Assembly (NCBI RefSeq): GCF_014836595.1
Contig: NZ_JACSQO010000006.1
Span: 62,001 to 126,000 of the forward strand
Reading direction: 5' to 3'
Length of the DNA: 64,000 nt
Origin: Psychrobacillus faecigallinarum
Lineage (GTDB): Bacteria > Bacillota > Bacilli > Bacillales_A > Planococcaceae
Both the position numbers and the translations under genes were made by a program. Below are positions 57,628 through 64,000 of the stretch, piece after piece. Position 1 is the stretch's first letter; each line of letters starts with the position of its first letter. The notes beneath the pieces were generated by a model. The model searched no databases. It was not told the DNA's origin and saw only the letters and a list, made by a program, of their open reading frames with translations.

Positions 57628-58437
57628 ATGAAGCACATATATGAACGTACCGCCCAATATGCCAAAATGGGATGCCTAATTGGTTTAGTCATGTACATAT
57701 CGTTAGTTATAATCTTTAGAGACTCCCTATTAAAGGATTTTGAACTACATATAACGATGGGGTGGACACTAGTTATATTATTTAGCGTAGCCTTCATGTT
57801 TCAGCAAGCAGCCAACAAATTACCAATAGAGCAAAAGACAGATACACAACAATTTTCTTCCGAATTTCCATTAAAGGAATTAAACTACCAAAGTGATGTC
57901 TCCATTATTCCGAGGAGCTATTTAGTGTCTCATACTGGTGAGAGACTTTATAGCATCAGTCCTACGGAGGAGCAGCCAGTTGTAAGAAGGCTTAATGCAT
58001 TTCCATTTATCCGAAAGGGAATGTTATTACCGGTTACTTATGATGTTGTAACGATGGACGGTCAATTGGTTAGCAAGTTTACTATTGCGAACAAACTCAA
58101 ATTTATGCAAATAGAAGTATATGATCATAACCAAGTACATCTTTCAACGGCAGTACTTCCAATTTTTTCAGTAAAAAACAGAGCAATTGTGTTTGATTCA
58201 AATCGTGAAAAAACACATCAAATGGAAGCAAAAAGTATGTATGGAGATATAGATATAAACGACTTTAATGGCAAAAAATTAGCATCCTATCGTTTTGGTA
58301 TGTTTCCTTATGCTACCCACCCGGCTTTTGAGCTACAAGGGATGAATGTTCATGTTTCACTTGCAGAAGGACTTTCAAATATAGAAAAGCTAACCTTTAC
58401 TGCTTTGTTCTATTATTGGACAGCAAACCAGTCTTGA
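57628..58437 (+). CDS. Membrane-anchored hypothetical protein, 269 residues
   Basis: This 269-residue protein has two N-terminal helices (MGCLIGLVMYISLVIIF and MGWTLVILFSVAFMF). A soluble domain of about 200 residues is rich in beta structure (SYLVSHTGERLYSIS, GMLLPVTYDVVTMDGQLVSKFTI, MQIEVYDHNQVHLSTAVLP). This looks somewhat like a tubby or scramblase-like barrel, but I cannot assign a family. ATG at 57628 is chosen because AGAGGTG precedes it by 8 bases. Convergent with rtcB across a strong terminator. Confidence 0.7.
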   Translation: MKHIYERTAQYAKMGCLIGLVMYISLVIIFRDSLLKDFELHITMGWTLVILFSVAFMFQQAANKLPIEQKTDTQQFSSEFPLKELNYQSDVSIIPRSYLVSHTGERLYSISPTEEQPVVRRLNAFPFIRKGMLLPVTYDVVTMDGQLVSKFTIANKLKFMQIEVYDHNQVHLSTAVLPIFSVKNRAIVFDSNREKTHQMEAKSMYGDIDINDFNGKKLASYRFGMFPYATHPAFELQGMNVHVSLAEGLSNIEKLTFTALFYYWTANQS

Positions 58438-58449
58438 TGGCCATAAGTA

Positions 58450-58492
58450 AAAAGAGAGGTTGAACATGAAATTATCATGATCAACCTCTCTG
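58450..58492. terminator. Bidirectional terminator between the hypothetical gene and rtcB
   Basis: AGAGAGGTTGAACATGA pairs with TCATGATCAACCTCTCT (one mismatch) around a 5-base loop, between convergent genes. Confidence 0.85.
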
Positions 58493-58498
58493 GCGTTC

Positions 58499-59593
58499 TT
58501 AGTGCGCCTTATAGTTATAAATCGGTTTAATAACTTCCAATACATCTACGGTTTCATCAATATGCGCAAGGATATCCTTCATAGCCTTATATGCAAAAGG
58601 AGACTCGTCTACAGTGCTTGAAACGACAGAGGTGCTCCAAATTCCTTCCATAGAAGCTTGGAAGTCCTCCAAAGCTACTTGTTTTCTTGCTTGAGACCTA
58701 CTCATGAGGCGACCTGCTCCATGGGGGCCAGAATAATTCCATTCGGGATTTCCCTTTCCACGACAGATAAGTGAACCATCGCGCATATTCATTGGAATAA
58801 TAACTATTTCACCATTCTGTGCAGATATTGCTCCCTTTCGCAAAATCATGTTGTCTAAATCAATATAGTTATGAATGGTGTCAAACTCGGATTGGACACT
58901 CCAATTCATCCCTCTACAAATAACGTCAACCATTGTTTTGCGGTTAAAAGCCGCGTACTTCTGGGCAATAGAAAGATCGTATAAATAATCCTTCATATTG
59001 TCTCCCTCTACATAAGCAAGGTCCCTTGATACGCTATTACCTAATGCATCAGATGCTACTTGTTGATAATGCTCAGCAATCTGTTTTCCTAAGTTTCTGC
59101 TTCCAGAGTGAATCACTAGATAGATACTACCGTCTTCGCCTTCATTGAGTTCTATAAAGTGGTTGCCTCCTCCAAGTGTACCAAGACTCAGCCGTGCGCG
59201 TTGCTCATTGATAGGAGCAGATACCTCTTCAAAAGGAATTTCTATAGTATTTCGATGCTCTTTTTGTCGAATGCGAGTTCCGCTCGGTACATTTTTTTTA
59301 ATAGTCTTATCGAGCTTTGCAAAATCCACTTTTTCTTTCGTTGTATCAAGCTTTGCACATATCATTCCACAGCCTAAATCGACGCCTACAAAATTTGGAA
59401 CCACTTTATCGGTAATAGTCATAGTAGTGCCCACTGTGCAACCTTTTCCGGCATGTAAATCGGGCATCATTCTAATCTTAGTATCTTGGAGAAAGGGTAG
59501 ACTACAAAGCTGCTCTACCTGAGATTTGGCTGTGTCTTCTATTGTATCCGTATAAACCACCGCATTATTATGTGTACCTTTAATTTCAATCAC
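58499..59593 (-). CDS. rtcB: RtcB-family RNA ligase
   Basis: This 364-residue RtcB ligase shows MPDLHAGKGCTVG, the metal-binding Asp and Cys in VGVDLGCGM, the GGGNHFIEL loop, HSGSRNLG and the guanylylated His in YSGPHGAGRLMSR. RtcB joins 2',3'-cyclic phosphate to 5'-OH ends in RNA repair using GTP and Mn2+. The length is that of the short bacterial RtcB type (about 360-400). No archease or RtcA gene is adjacent. GTG start with GAGGTGATT. It begins 20 bases before corA's end on the same strand; corA lies upstream in the operon. Confidence 0.92.
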   Translation of the reverse strand: MIEIKGTHNNAVVYTDTIEDTAKSQVEQLCSLPFLQDTKIRMMPDLHAGKGCTVGTTMTITDKVVPNFVGVDLGCGMICAKLDTTKEKVDFAKLDKTIKKNVPSGTRIRQKEHRNTIEIPFEEVSAPINEQRARLSLGTLGGGNHFIELNEGEDGSIYLVIHSGSRNLGKQIAEHYQQVASDALGNSVSRDLAYVEGDNMKDYLYDLSIAQKYAAFNRKTMVDVICRGMNWSVQSEFDTIHNYIDLDNMILRKGAISAQNGEIVIIPMNMRDGSLICRGKGNPEWNYSGPHGAGRLMSRSQARKQVALEDFQASMEGIWSTSVVSSTVDESPFAYKAMKDILAHIDETVDVLEVIKPIYNYKAH

Positions 59594-59613
59594 GCAATCA
59601 CCTCAAATAATTT

Positions 59614-60576
59614 TTAATTTCTAAACAGATTAAACCAGCCCTTGTATTTGAACCAAGCAATCATTCCAGTCGCAATAACTATCATTAAAGCAACCACGGT
59701 AAAGTAACCATATTTCCACTCCAATTCAGGCATATTGGAAAAGTTCATGCCATACACTCCGACGATAAACGTTAAAGGGATGAATACAGTAGATACAATG
59801 GTTAGTATCATCATAATTCGATTCATCCGACTAGCATTGATCGAATCATAGCTATCCCTTATATCTGCGGTTAGCTCTCGATTTGCTTCTACCATCTCTG
59901 TTAGTTTTAGAAGATGATCATAAATGTCATCGAAATATGCCCGTTCCATCTGATTTAAATTAATGCGTTCTGAATACATCACCCGGTATAGCAGATCTCG
60001 CATAGGAATGATGGTTCTTCGTAAACGCAATAAGTCACTACGTAGGTCAAATACCTGATCCATAGACAAGTGATTCATATCCATTGATAACTTATCATCT
60101 ACTTCATTCAAATAATCTTCGATATGGTAAACAATTGGAAAGTAAGTGTCTACCACTTTATCCACAATATTATAAGTGACGAGCATGGTTCCTCTATCCC
60201 AACCATTAGAATATAGCTTAATACGCTCTCTCGCATCATTTAACTCTCTCATCGGTGGGAAATGAAAAGTAACTACAAAGTCCTTACCAACGAATAAATT
60301 TAACTCCTCTGCCTCCATCAGTTTCTCATTAAAGGTATGAAGGACAAAAAATTCGTGTTGCTCATAGTGATCCATTTTTGGACGTTGAAGCATTAATAAA
60401 CAGTCTTCAATAGCGAGAGGGTGAAAGTGGAAGAAAGTACTTAAGAGCTTCTCTTCTTCCTTGGTAGGCTCGCCAATATCGACCCAATACCATTCTAGTT
60501 GATTCGTTTGTATGTATTCTAATGGAAAATCCATAATTATTTCTTGGCTAGTTGTTCTACCTATCGTCTTTATCAT
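59614..60576 (-). CDS. corA: CorA-type magnesium/divalent cation transporter
   Basis: This 320-residue protein has a soluble N-terminal domain rich in helices, then two C-terminal membrane helices with the selectivity signature GMNFS (YGMNF) after the first and a basic end KYKGWFNLFRN. It forms a pentameric Mg2+ or Co2+ channel. The stop is 20 bases upstream of the rtcB start, so corA-rtcB is likely a two-gene unit. ATG start; AGTGTGGTTT upstream is a weak site. Confidence 0.9.
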   Translation of the reverse strand: MIKTIGRTTSQEIIMDFPLEYIQTNQLEWYWVDIGEPTKEEEKLLSTFFHFHPLAIEDCLLMLQRPKMDHYEQHEFFVLHTFNEKLMEAEELNLFVGKDFVVTFHFPPMRELNDARERIKLYSNGWDRGTMLVTYNIVDKVVDTYFPIVYHIEDYLNEVDDKLSMDMNHLSMDQVFDLRSDLLRLRRTIIPMRDLLYRVMYSERINLNQMERAYFDDIYDHLLKLTEMVEANRELTADIRDSYDSINASRMNRIMMILTIVSTVFIPLTFIVGVYGMNFSNMPELEWKYGYFTVVALMIVIATGMIAWFKYKGWFNLFRN

Positions 60577-60646
60577 GAGTAAACCACACTTTCAACCAGT
60601 TCTTTGTATATTATCTCATAATATCCCTTAAAAAATAAATTAAAAC

Positions 60647-60680
60647 AAAAAATGCCAAGGAATAATCCTGGCATTTTTTT
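60647..60680 (-). terminator. Terminator of the BCCT transporter gene
   Basis: AAAATGCCA pairs with TGGCATTTT, with a partial inner match, and T runs on the minus strand. It also separates it from corA. Confidence 0.85.
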
Positions 60681-60683
60681 TGT

Positions 60684-62174
60684 TTATTTTTTCTTTATTA
60701 ACTTAGCTTCATCATTTAGTGATTTAAATAGTGATATGATCATAAGTATCATTATGAAAGAAAATGGCAGAGCCGCTATAATGATAGTGTTTTGTAAGGC
60801 GGTGAGTCCATTAACCGACAATAAAATAAGTGCAACGGTCGATTGAATAACGCCCCATGTAAGTTTAACGCTATTAGGTGGCGTTAGTGAACCATTGGTC
60901 GACTGCATACCGAGAACAAATGTTGCAGAGTCTGCAGATGTGATAAAGAAAGATGCGATTAAAAGAATTGCAAATAGAGAAATGATTAAAGAGAATGGCA
61001 TTGTATTAAACATTTCAAAAATAGTCAATTCTGTCGGAAGACTTGCTAAATCTGCAAGGCCTTTCTTTTGTAAATCAATCGCTGTTGTACCAAAAGATGA
61101 GAACCAAATGGCGCTCAAAAGAGTGGGTACGACTAGTACTCCGAGCATAAATTCACGAATGGTTCTTCCTTTAGAAACGCGGGCAATGAACATACTAACA
61201 AATGGTGCCCACGAAATCCACCAAGCCCAGTAGAATATTGTCCACATATCTAACCATTCTCGGTTGGAAGAATCTAGTGGAGCAGTACTGAAGCTCATTT
61301 GGACGATATTTGATAAGTAACCACCAAATGAATCCGTGAACATGTTCAAGATTAGTAAGGTTGGTCCTAAAACAATTACAAAAACTAAAAGAGCAATAGC
61401 TAGGACTAAGTTAAGATTGGAAAGATATTTAATGCCCTTACTTAGGCCAGACCATGCAGATCCTATGAATAAGACAGTAACAACCGCAATAATGACAAAT
61501 TGTGAGAAGATGCCCATTTCAACACCAAATAAATAGTTAAGACCTCCGTTAATTTGAACAGCGCCGAAGCCAAGGGAAGTTGCTACTCCAAATGCTGTAG
61601 CAAAAACAGCTAGCACATCGACAAGGACGCCCCAAGGACCTTCCATTTTTTTGCCGAAGATTGGCTTCAGCGTTGATGAAATTAATCCCGGTTCCCCTTT
61701 GCGGAACTGGAAGTAAGCAAGAGATAAGGCAACTACTCCATACATAGCCCATACATGGAATCCCCAATGGAAAAAGGATTGTCGTAAGGCTTCTTTAAAT
61801 GCAGCATTCGTATTAGGGTCTTCAGTGGCAGGACTAGTTGCGAAGTGAGATAGAGGTTCAGCGGCTCCGTAGAAGACAAGTCCGATTCCCATACCTGCTG
61901 AAAATAGCATGGCAAGCCAAGATATTAAACTGAAATCTGGTCGATCGGTATCCTTCCCTAATCGTATTTTCCCGTAGGGACTGAAGATAAAAAAGATGCT
62001 AATTAATACCATAACGGACATGAGTAGCATGTAATACCAACCAAATGTTGTGGAAACAAATGTTTTAGCACGAGTAGTAATAGCCTCAAAACTCTCGGGA
62101 GCTAGGGCTCCATACCCGACGGCCAAAATGATAAGGCCTATTGTAATATAAAATACTTTTGAAATATTCTTCAT
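60684..62174 (-). CDS. opuD: BCCT-family transporter (OpuD-like glycine betaine type)
   Basis: This 496-residue protein has about twelve membrane helices. Features are GMGIGLVFYGAAEPLSHF, the FHWGFHVWAMYGVVALSLAYFQFRKGEPG block with clustered Trp and Tyr, and the substrate box WTIFYWAWWISWAPFVSMFIARVSKGRTIREF. This is the sodium-coupled betaine/choline/carnitine family; glycine betaine (OpuD) is likely but not proven. ATG at 62174 is chosen because AAAGGAGG is 4 bases upstream. Monocistronic. Confidence 0.9.
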   Translation of the reverse strand: MKNISKVFYITIGLIILAVGYGALAPESFEAITTRAKTFVSTTFGWYYMLLMSVMVLISIFFIFSPYGKIRLGKDTDRPDFSLISWLAMLFSAGMGIGLVFYGAAEPLSHFATSPATEDPNTNAAFKEALRQSFFHWGFHVWAMYGVVALSLAYFQFRKGEPGLISSTLKPIFGKKMEGPWGVLVDVLAVFATAFGVATSLGFGAVQINGGLNYLFGVEMGIFSQFVIIAVVTVLFIGSAWSGLSKGIKYLSNLNLVLAIALLVFVIVLGPTLLILNMFTDSFGGYLSNIVQMSFSTAPLDSSNREWLDMWTIFYWAWWISWAPFVSMFIARVSKGRTIREFMLGVLVVPTLLSAIWFSSFGTTAIDLQKKGLADLASLPTELTIFEMFNTMPFSLIISLFAILLIASFFITSADSATFVLGMQSTNGSLTPPNSVKLTWGVIQSTVALILLSVNGLTALQNTIIIAALPFSFIMILMIISLFKSLNDEAKLIKKK

Positions 62175-62367
62175 GTTTCCTCCTTTTAAAATCAACTAAG
62201 TTAAGTGTAATACTATACTAAGATAAAGTTGTTTAATCAACCCATATACCCAAAATCATCGTATTGTTTATATTTATAGCCATTTTTTAATATAATTAAA
62301 CATTTAAACTAGTTATTTTGTATGAAATATAAAAAGTTTAAATTATTTGAATAAAATAACTATTTTA

Positions 62368-62396
62368 TTGACAGCTTAACTGATTAAATTTAATCT
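62368..62396 (+). promoter_or_regulatory. Promoter candidate for the cyclase-family gene
   Basis: TTGACA at 62368-62373 and TAATCT at 62391-62396 have a 17-base spacer, leaving a leader of about 165 bases. The gap 62175-62568 is otherwise without a gene; the leader has a weak AAGAAG/CTTCTT inverted repeat and no known riboswitch. Confidence 0.6.
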
Positions 62397-62568
62397 AATT
62401 TTAACCAATATATATTAATAGTTATAAAAAGCCTACATATTGCTAAATTCTAGGGGTCATAGGTCTTAAAGAAGAAGCGAGATTATAACATGGATGTGTA
62501 AACCTCTTCTTATTTAAATAGGGGTGTAGTTTTGTTTCAACAATCTTACATAAAGGAGAAATGAACAA

Positions 62569-63306
62569 ATGTCATTAGAACTGCTGCAGGCTTTAAAAGT
62601 ATTAAAAGAAAAACAATGGGTAGATCTTACACATACTTTCGGTCCCAACTCCCCACATTTTTCAGCATTTGATGCTGCAGAAATAAAAACATTGTTTAAC
62701 CATGATGACGGTTTTTTTGCCCAAGCTTTTACATTTGCAGGTCAGTATGGAACACATATTGATGCTCCAATTCATTTTGTAAGAGACACTCGTTATTTAG
62801 AGGAACTAGATTTAAAAGAACTGGTCCTTCCTTTAGTGGTAATTGATAAGTCTAAGGAAGCGACGGAGGACAATAATTATACTTTAACAAAAGAAGATAT
62901 TATATCGTTTGAAGAAGAGCATGGGGAAATTGAAGAGGGTGCGTTTGTAGCGCTTAGAACAGATTGGAGCAAGCGCTGGCCAGATGTAGAAGCGTTTAAT
63001 AATAAGGATAAGGAAGGGAATAATCGAGCTCCAGGATGGGGAATAGAAGCATTAAAATTTTTGTTTGAGCAAAGAAAGATTAAAGCTATTGGTCATGAAA
63101 CATTTGATACTGACTCGGCAATTGATTATCAAAGAAACGGAACATTACTAGGAGAATACTACGTGCTAGAACAGGATACATATCAAATCGAACTGTTAAC
63201 GAACTTGGATAAGATCCCTGCCAAAGGTTCAGTGATTTTTAATATAGTACCAAAACCTGAAAAAGCATCTGGATTTCCCGTAAGGTCCTTTGCCATATTA
63301 CCTTAA
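62569..63306 (+). CDS. Cyclase-family metal-dependent hydrolase (kynurenine formamidase/isatin hydrolase superfamily)
   Basis: This 245-residue protein of the cyclase (COG1878) family has WVDLTHTFGPNSPHF and the metal motif YGTHIDAPIHF (GTHxDxPxHF). The preceding conserved His of the HxGTH motif is Gln here. The later catalytic block is AIGHETFDTDSA with His and Glu. Family enzymes hydrolyse N-formylkynurenine, isatin or related amides. No tryptophan pathway gene is nearby, so the substrate is unknown. AAAGGAG precedes the ATG. A terminator follows. Confidence 0.86.
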   Translation: MSLELLQALKVLKEKQWVDLTHTFGPNSPHFSAFDAAEIKTLFNHDDGFFAQAFTFAGQYGTHIDAPIHFVRDTRYLEELDLKELVLPLVVIDKSKEATEDNNYTLTKEDIISFEEEHGEIEEGAFVALRTDWSKRWPDVEAFNNKDKEGNNRAPGWGIEALKFLFEQRKIKAIGHETFDTDSAIDYQRNGTLLGEYYVLEQDTYQIELLTNLDKIPAKGSVIFNIVPKPEKASGFPVRSFAILP

Positions 63307-63313
63307 GCATAGT

Positions 63314-63350
63314 AAAAAAAGAATGTCTTAAAAAAAGGCATTCTTTTTTA
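63314..63350 (+). terminator. Intrinsic terminator after the cyclase-family gene
   Basis: AAAAAGAATGTCTT pairs with AGGCATTCTTTTT with mismatches in the middle, followed by T residues. Confidence 0.82.
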
Positions 63351-63429
63351 TTGGGCATTGAGGTGTTTGTCTAGGTTGTCTGCCACTTTCTTGCATCTAT
63401 TAGTATAAGTGCAAGAGGAGGTGAAAATA

Positions 63430-63750
63430 ATGAATAATCACCATATGTGTCATTCGTGCGGCCAAACAAAAGGTTGGGGTCAATCATGTGGTTGCCGAAG
63501 ACAATTACCAGCAGCGGAACCGATTGTTTGTCCACCACAATATCGTGTTAGTGACTCTTTCGTACCAAGAATGCAGCCAGTCATTCAACCAATTGTAAAT
63601 GTCAATAGAGAGCACATCGTAAATGTTCCTCAATATTTCGTTACAGAGTCAAATGAAACCGTAGTAGTACCAGGAGTTCAACAAGCATACCCTGTTAACA
63701 ACCCATCCCAAGGGGGAGCCCATCGAGGTTTTTTCTCTAGATTCCGTTAA
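63430..63750 (+). CDS. CotD-family spore coat protein
   Basis: This 106-residue protein has a Cys/His-rich N-terminus (HHMCHSCGQTKGWGQSCGC). The CotD-like core follows: FVPRMQPVIQPIVNVNREHIVNVPQYF. The tail is Gly/Arg-rich (GAHRGFFSRFR). CotD-type proteins are crosslinked in the inner spore coat, made late by the mother cell. ATG at 63430 is chosen because GAGGAGGTGA precedes it; an upstream in-frame ATG at 63409 lacks a site. I did not identify a clear sigma-K promoter. Monocistronic. Confidence 0.82.
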   Translation: MNNHHMCHSCGQTKGWGQSCGCRRQLPAAEPIVCPPQYRVSDSFVPRMQPVIQPIVNVNREHIVNVPQYFVTESNETVVVPGVQQAYPVNNPSQGGAHRGFFSRFR

Positions 63751-63808
63751 AAGCTATAGAAGTGTAGCGTCGACTTAACCAGCTTAGTGTCTATATTTAT
63801 CGAATATT

Positions 63809-63845
63809 GCAAATGCCCTTAATATGAGGTGCATTTGCTTTTTTA
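63809..63845 (+). terminator. Intrinsic terminator after the CotD-like gene
   Basis: GCAAATGC and GCATTTGC pair around a partly pairing loop, followed by TTTTTT. Confidence 0.85.
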
Positions 63846-63960
63846 TTTTATATAATTCCGCCAATAGATAGCAAAAACGAGATGTTGTAATTTTCCGTAT
63901 ATTTTGATAAAGTGATGTTTACCAATAGAAAAATAGAGTTGAAGGTTGGGGGAAGAAGAG

Positions 63961-64000
63961 ATGAAGTTATTTGTTTCAGTTGATATGGAGGGCATAACAG
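63961..64000 (+). CDS. dppA: M55-family D-aminopeptidase DppA, N-terminal fragment (cut by window edge)
   Basis: GGGGGAAGAAGAG precedes ATG at 63961, and the 13 visible codons read MKLFVSVDMEGIT. VDMEG near the N-terminus is the zinc-binding start of M55 metallopeptidases such as Bacillus subtilis DppA, a D-aminopeptidase that releases D-alanine from peptides. Only the first residues are in view, so the assignment rests on this highly characteristic motif. Confidence 0.7.
   Translation, partial: MKLFVSVDMEGIT

Noticed and set aside
1..64000. tRNA, rRNA, CRISPR array, integrase or insertion sequence
   Set aside because: I scanned for these and saw no convincing example; the only repeats are the small palindromic elements.

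Overview
The window looks like a chromosomal segment of a low-GC, endospore-forming member of the Bacillales. A psychrotolerant Planococcaceae/Bacillaceae relative such as Psychrobacillus is my best guess, but this is inference from gene content. Supporting signs are the spore genes (splA-splB, a LysM-GH18 cortex-lytic type enzyme, a CotD-like coat protein), strong GGAGG ribosome binding sites with frequent TTG and GTG starts, RsbQ and YitT-type genes, and many intrinsic terminators. I see no prophage, transposase, tRNA, rRNA or CRISPR array. The mobile-looking DNA is a family of about 130-bp GC-rich palindromic interspersed repeats (six copies) and a few gene remnants.

1-8 kb: tail of mqo, a spore-lytic hydrolase, a DUF2829 (Tad2-like) gene, an SDR reductase, queT under a preQ1-II-type riboswitch, splAB, a PgeF-type protein, a secreted LysM-CAP protein, then a repeat-rich intergenic region. 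8-11 kb: a lysine riboswitch followed by a polar amino-acid ABC transporter. 11-17 kb: an RsbQ hydrolase next to a PAS-GGDEF diguanylate cyclase and a GNAT, an IsdG-type heme monooxygenase, a TraB-family protein, and an EAL phosphodiesterase whose reading frame is broken by a single in-frame stop. 17-23 kb: tatC-tatA, an MFS-CapA-methyltransferase run and a TetM-like GTPase. 23-27 kb: the mntABCD manganese transporter with two MntR-type operators.

27-35 kb: a cobalamin riboswitch with no intact transporter downstream, an MFS protein, an AraC/GyrI-like regulator, a serine hydrolase, an FAD dehydrogenase and a Trm11-like methyltransferase. 34.6-41.5 kb: a LytTR regulator with a CoA-transferase preceded by a phased direct repeat, then YitT, an aldehyde dehydrogenase-DUF779 pair with a cre site, and an NfrA-type reductase. 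41.5-48 kb: a YlbC-like CAP protein, SodC, a MarR-MFS pair, a collagen-like protein, an AlaX-type editing protein, and ASCH and VOC proteins. 48-64 kb: a calcium P-type ATPase, a class C-like serine hydrolase, a divergent Mur ligase, an RluF-type pseudouridine synthase, DUF4003, an acyl-CoA thioesterase, RtcB, CorA, a BCCT transporter, a cyclase-family hydrolase, a CotD-like protein and the start of an M55 aminopeptidase.

The most interesting unit is rsbQ with a PAS-GGDEF protein. In Bacillus subtilis the partner of RsbQ is RsbP, a PAS-PP2C phosphatase that activates sigma-B. Here an RsbP-like PAS is joined to a diguanylate cyclase, which suggests that the energy-stress signal has been rewired to c-di-GMP. 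Three riboswitch classes (preQ1-II, lysine, cobalamin) are also recognisable.
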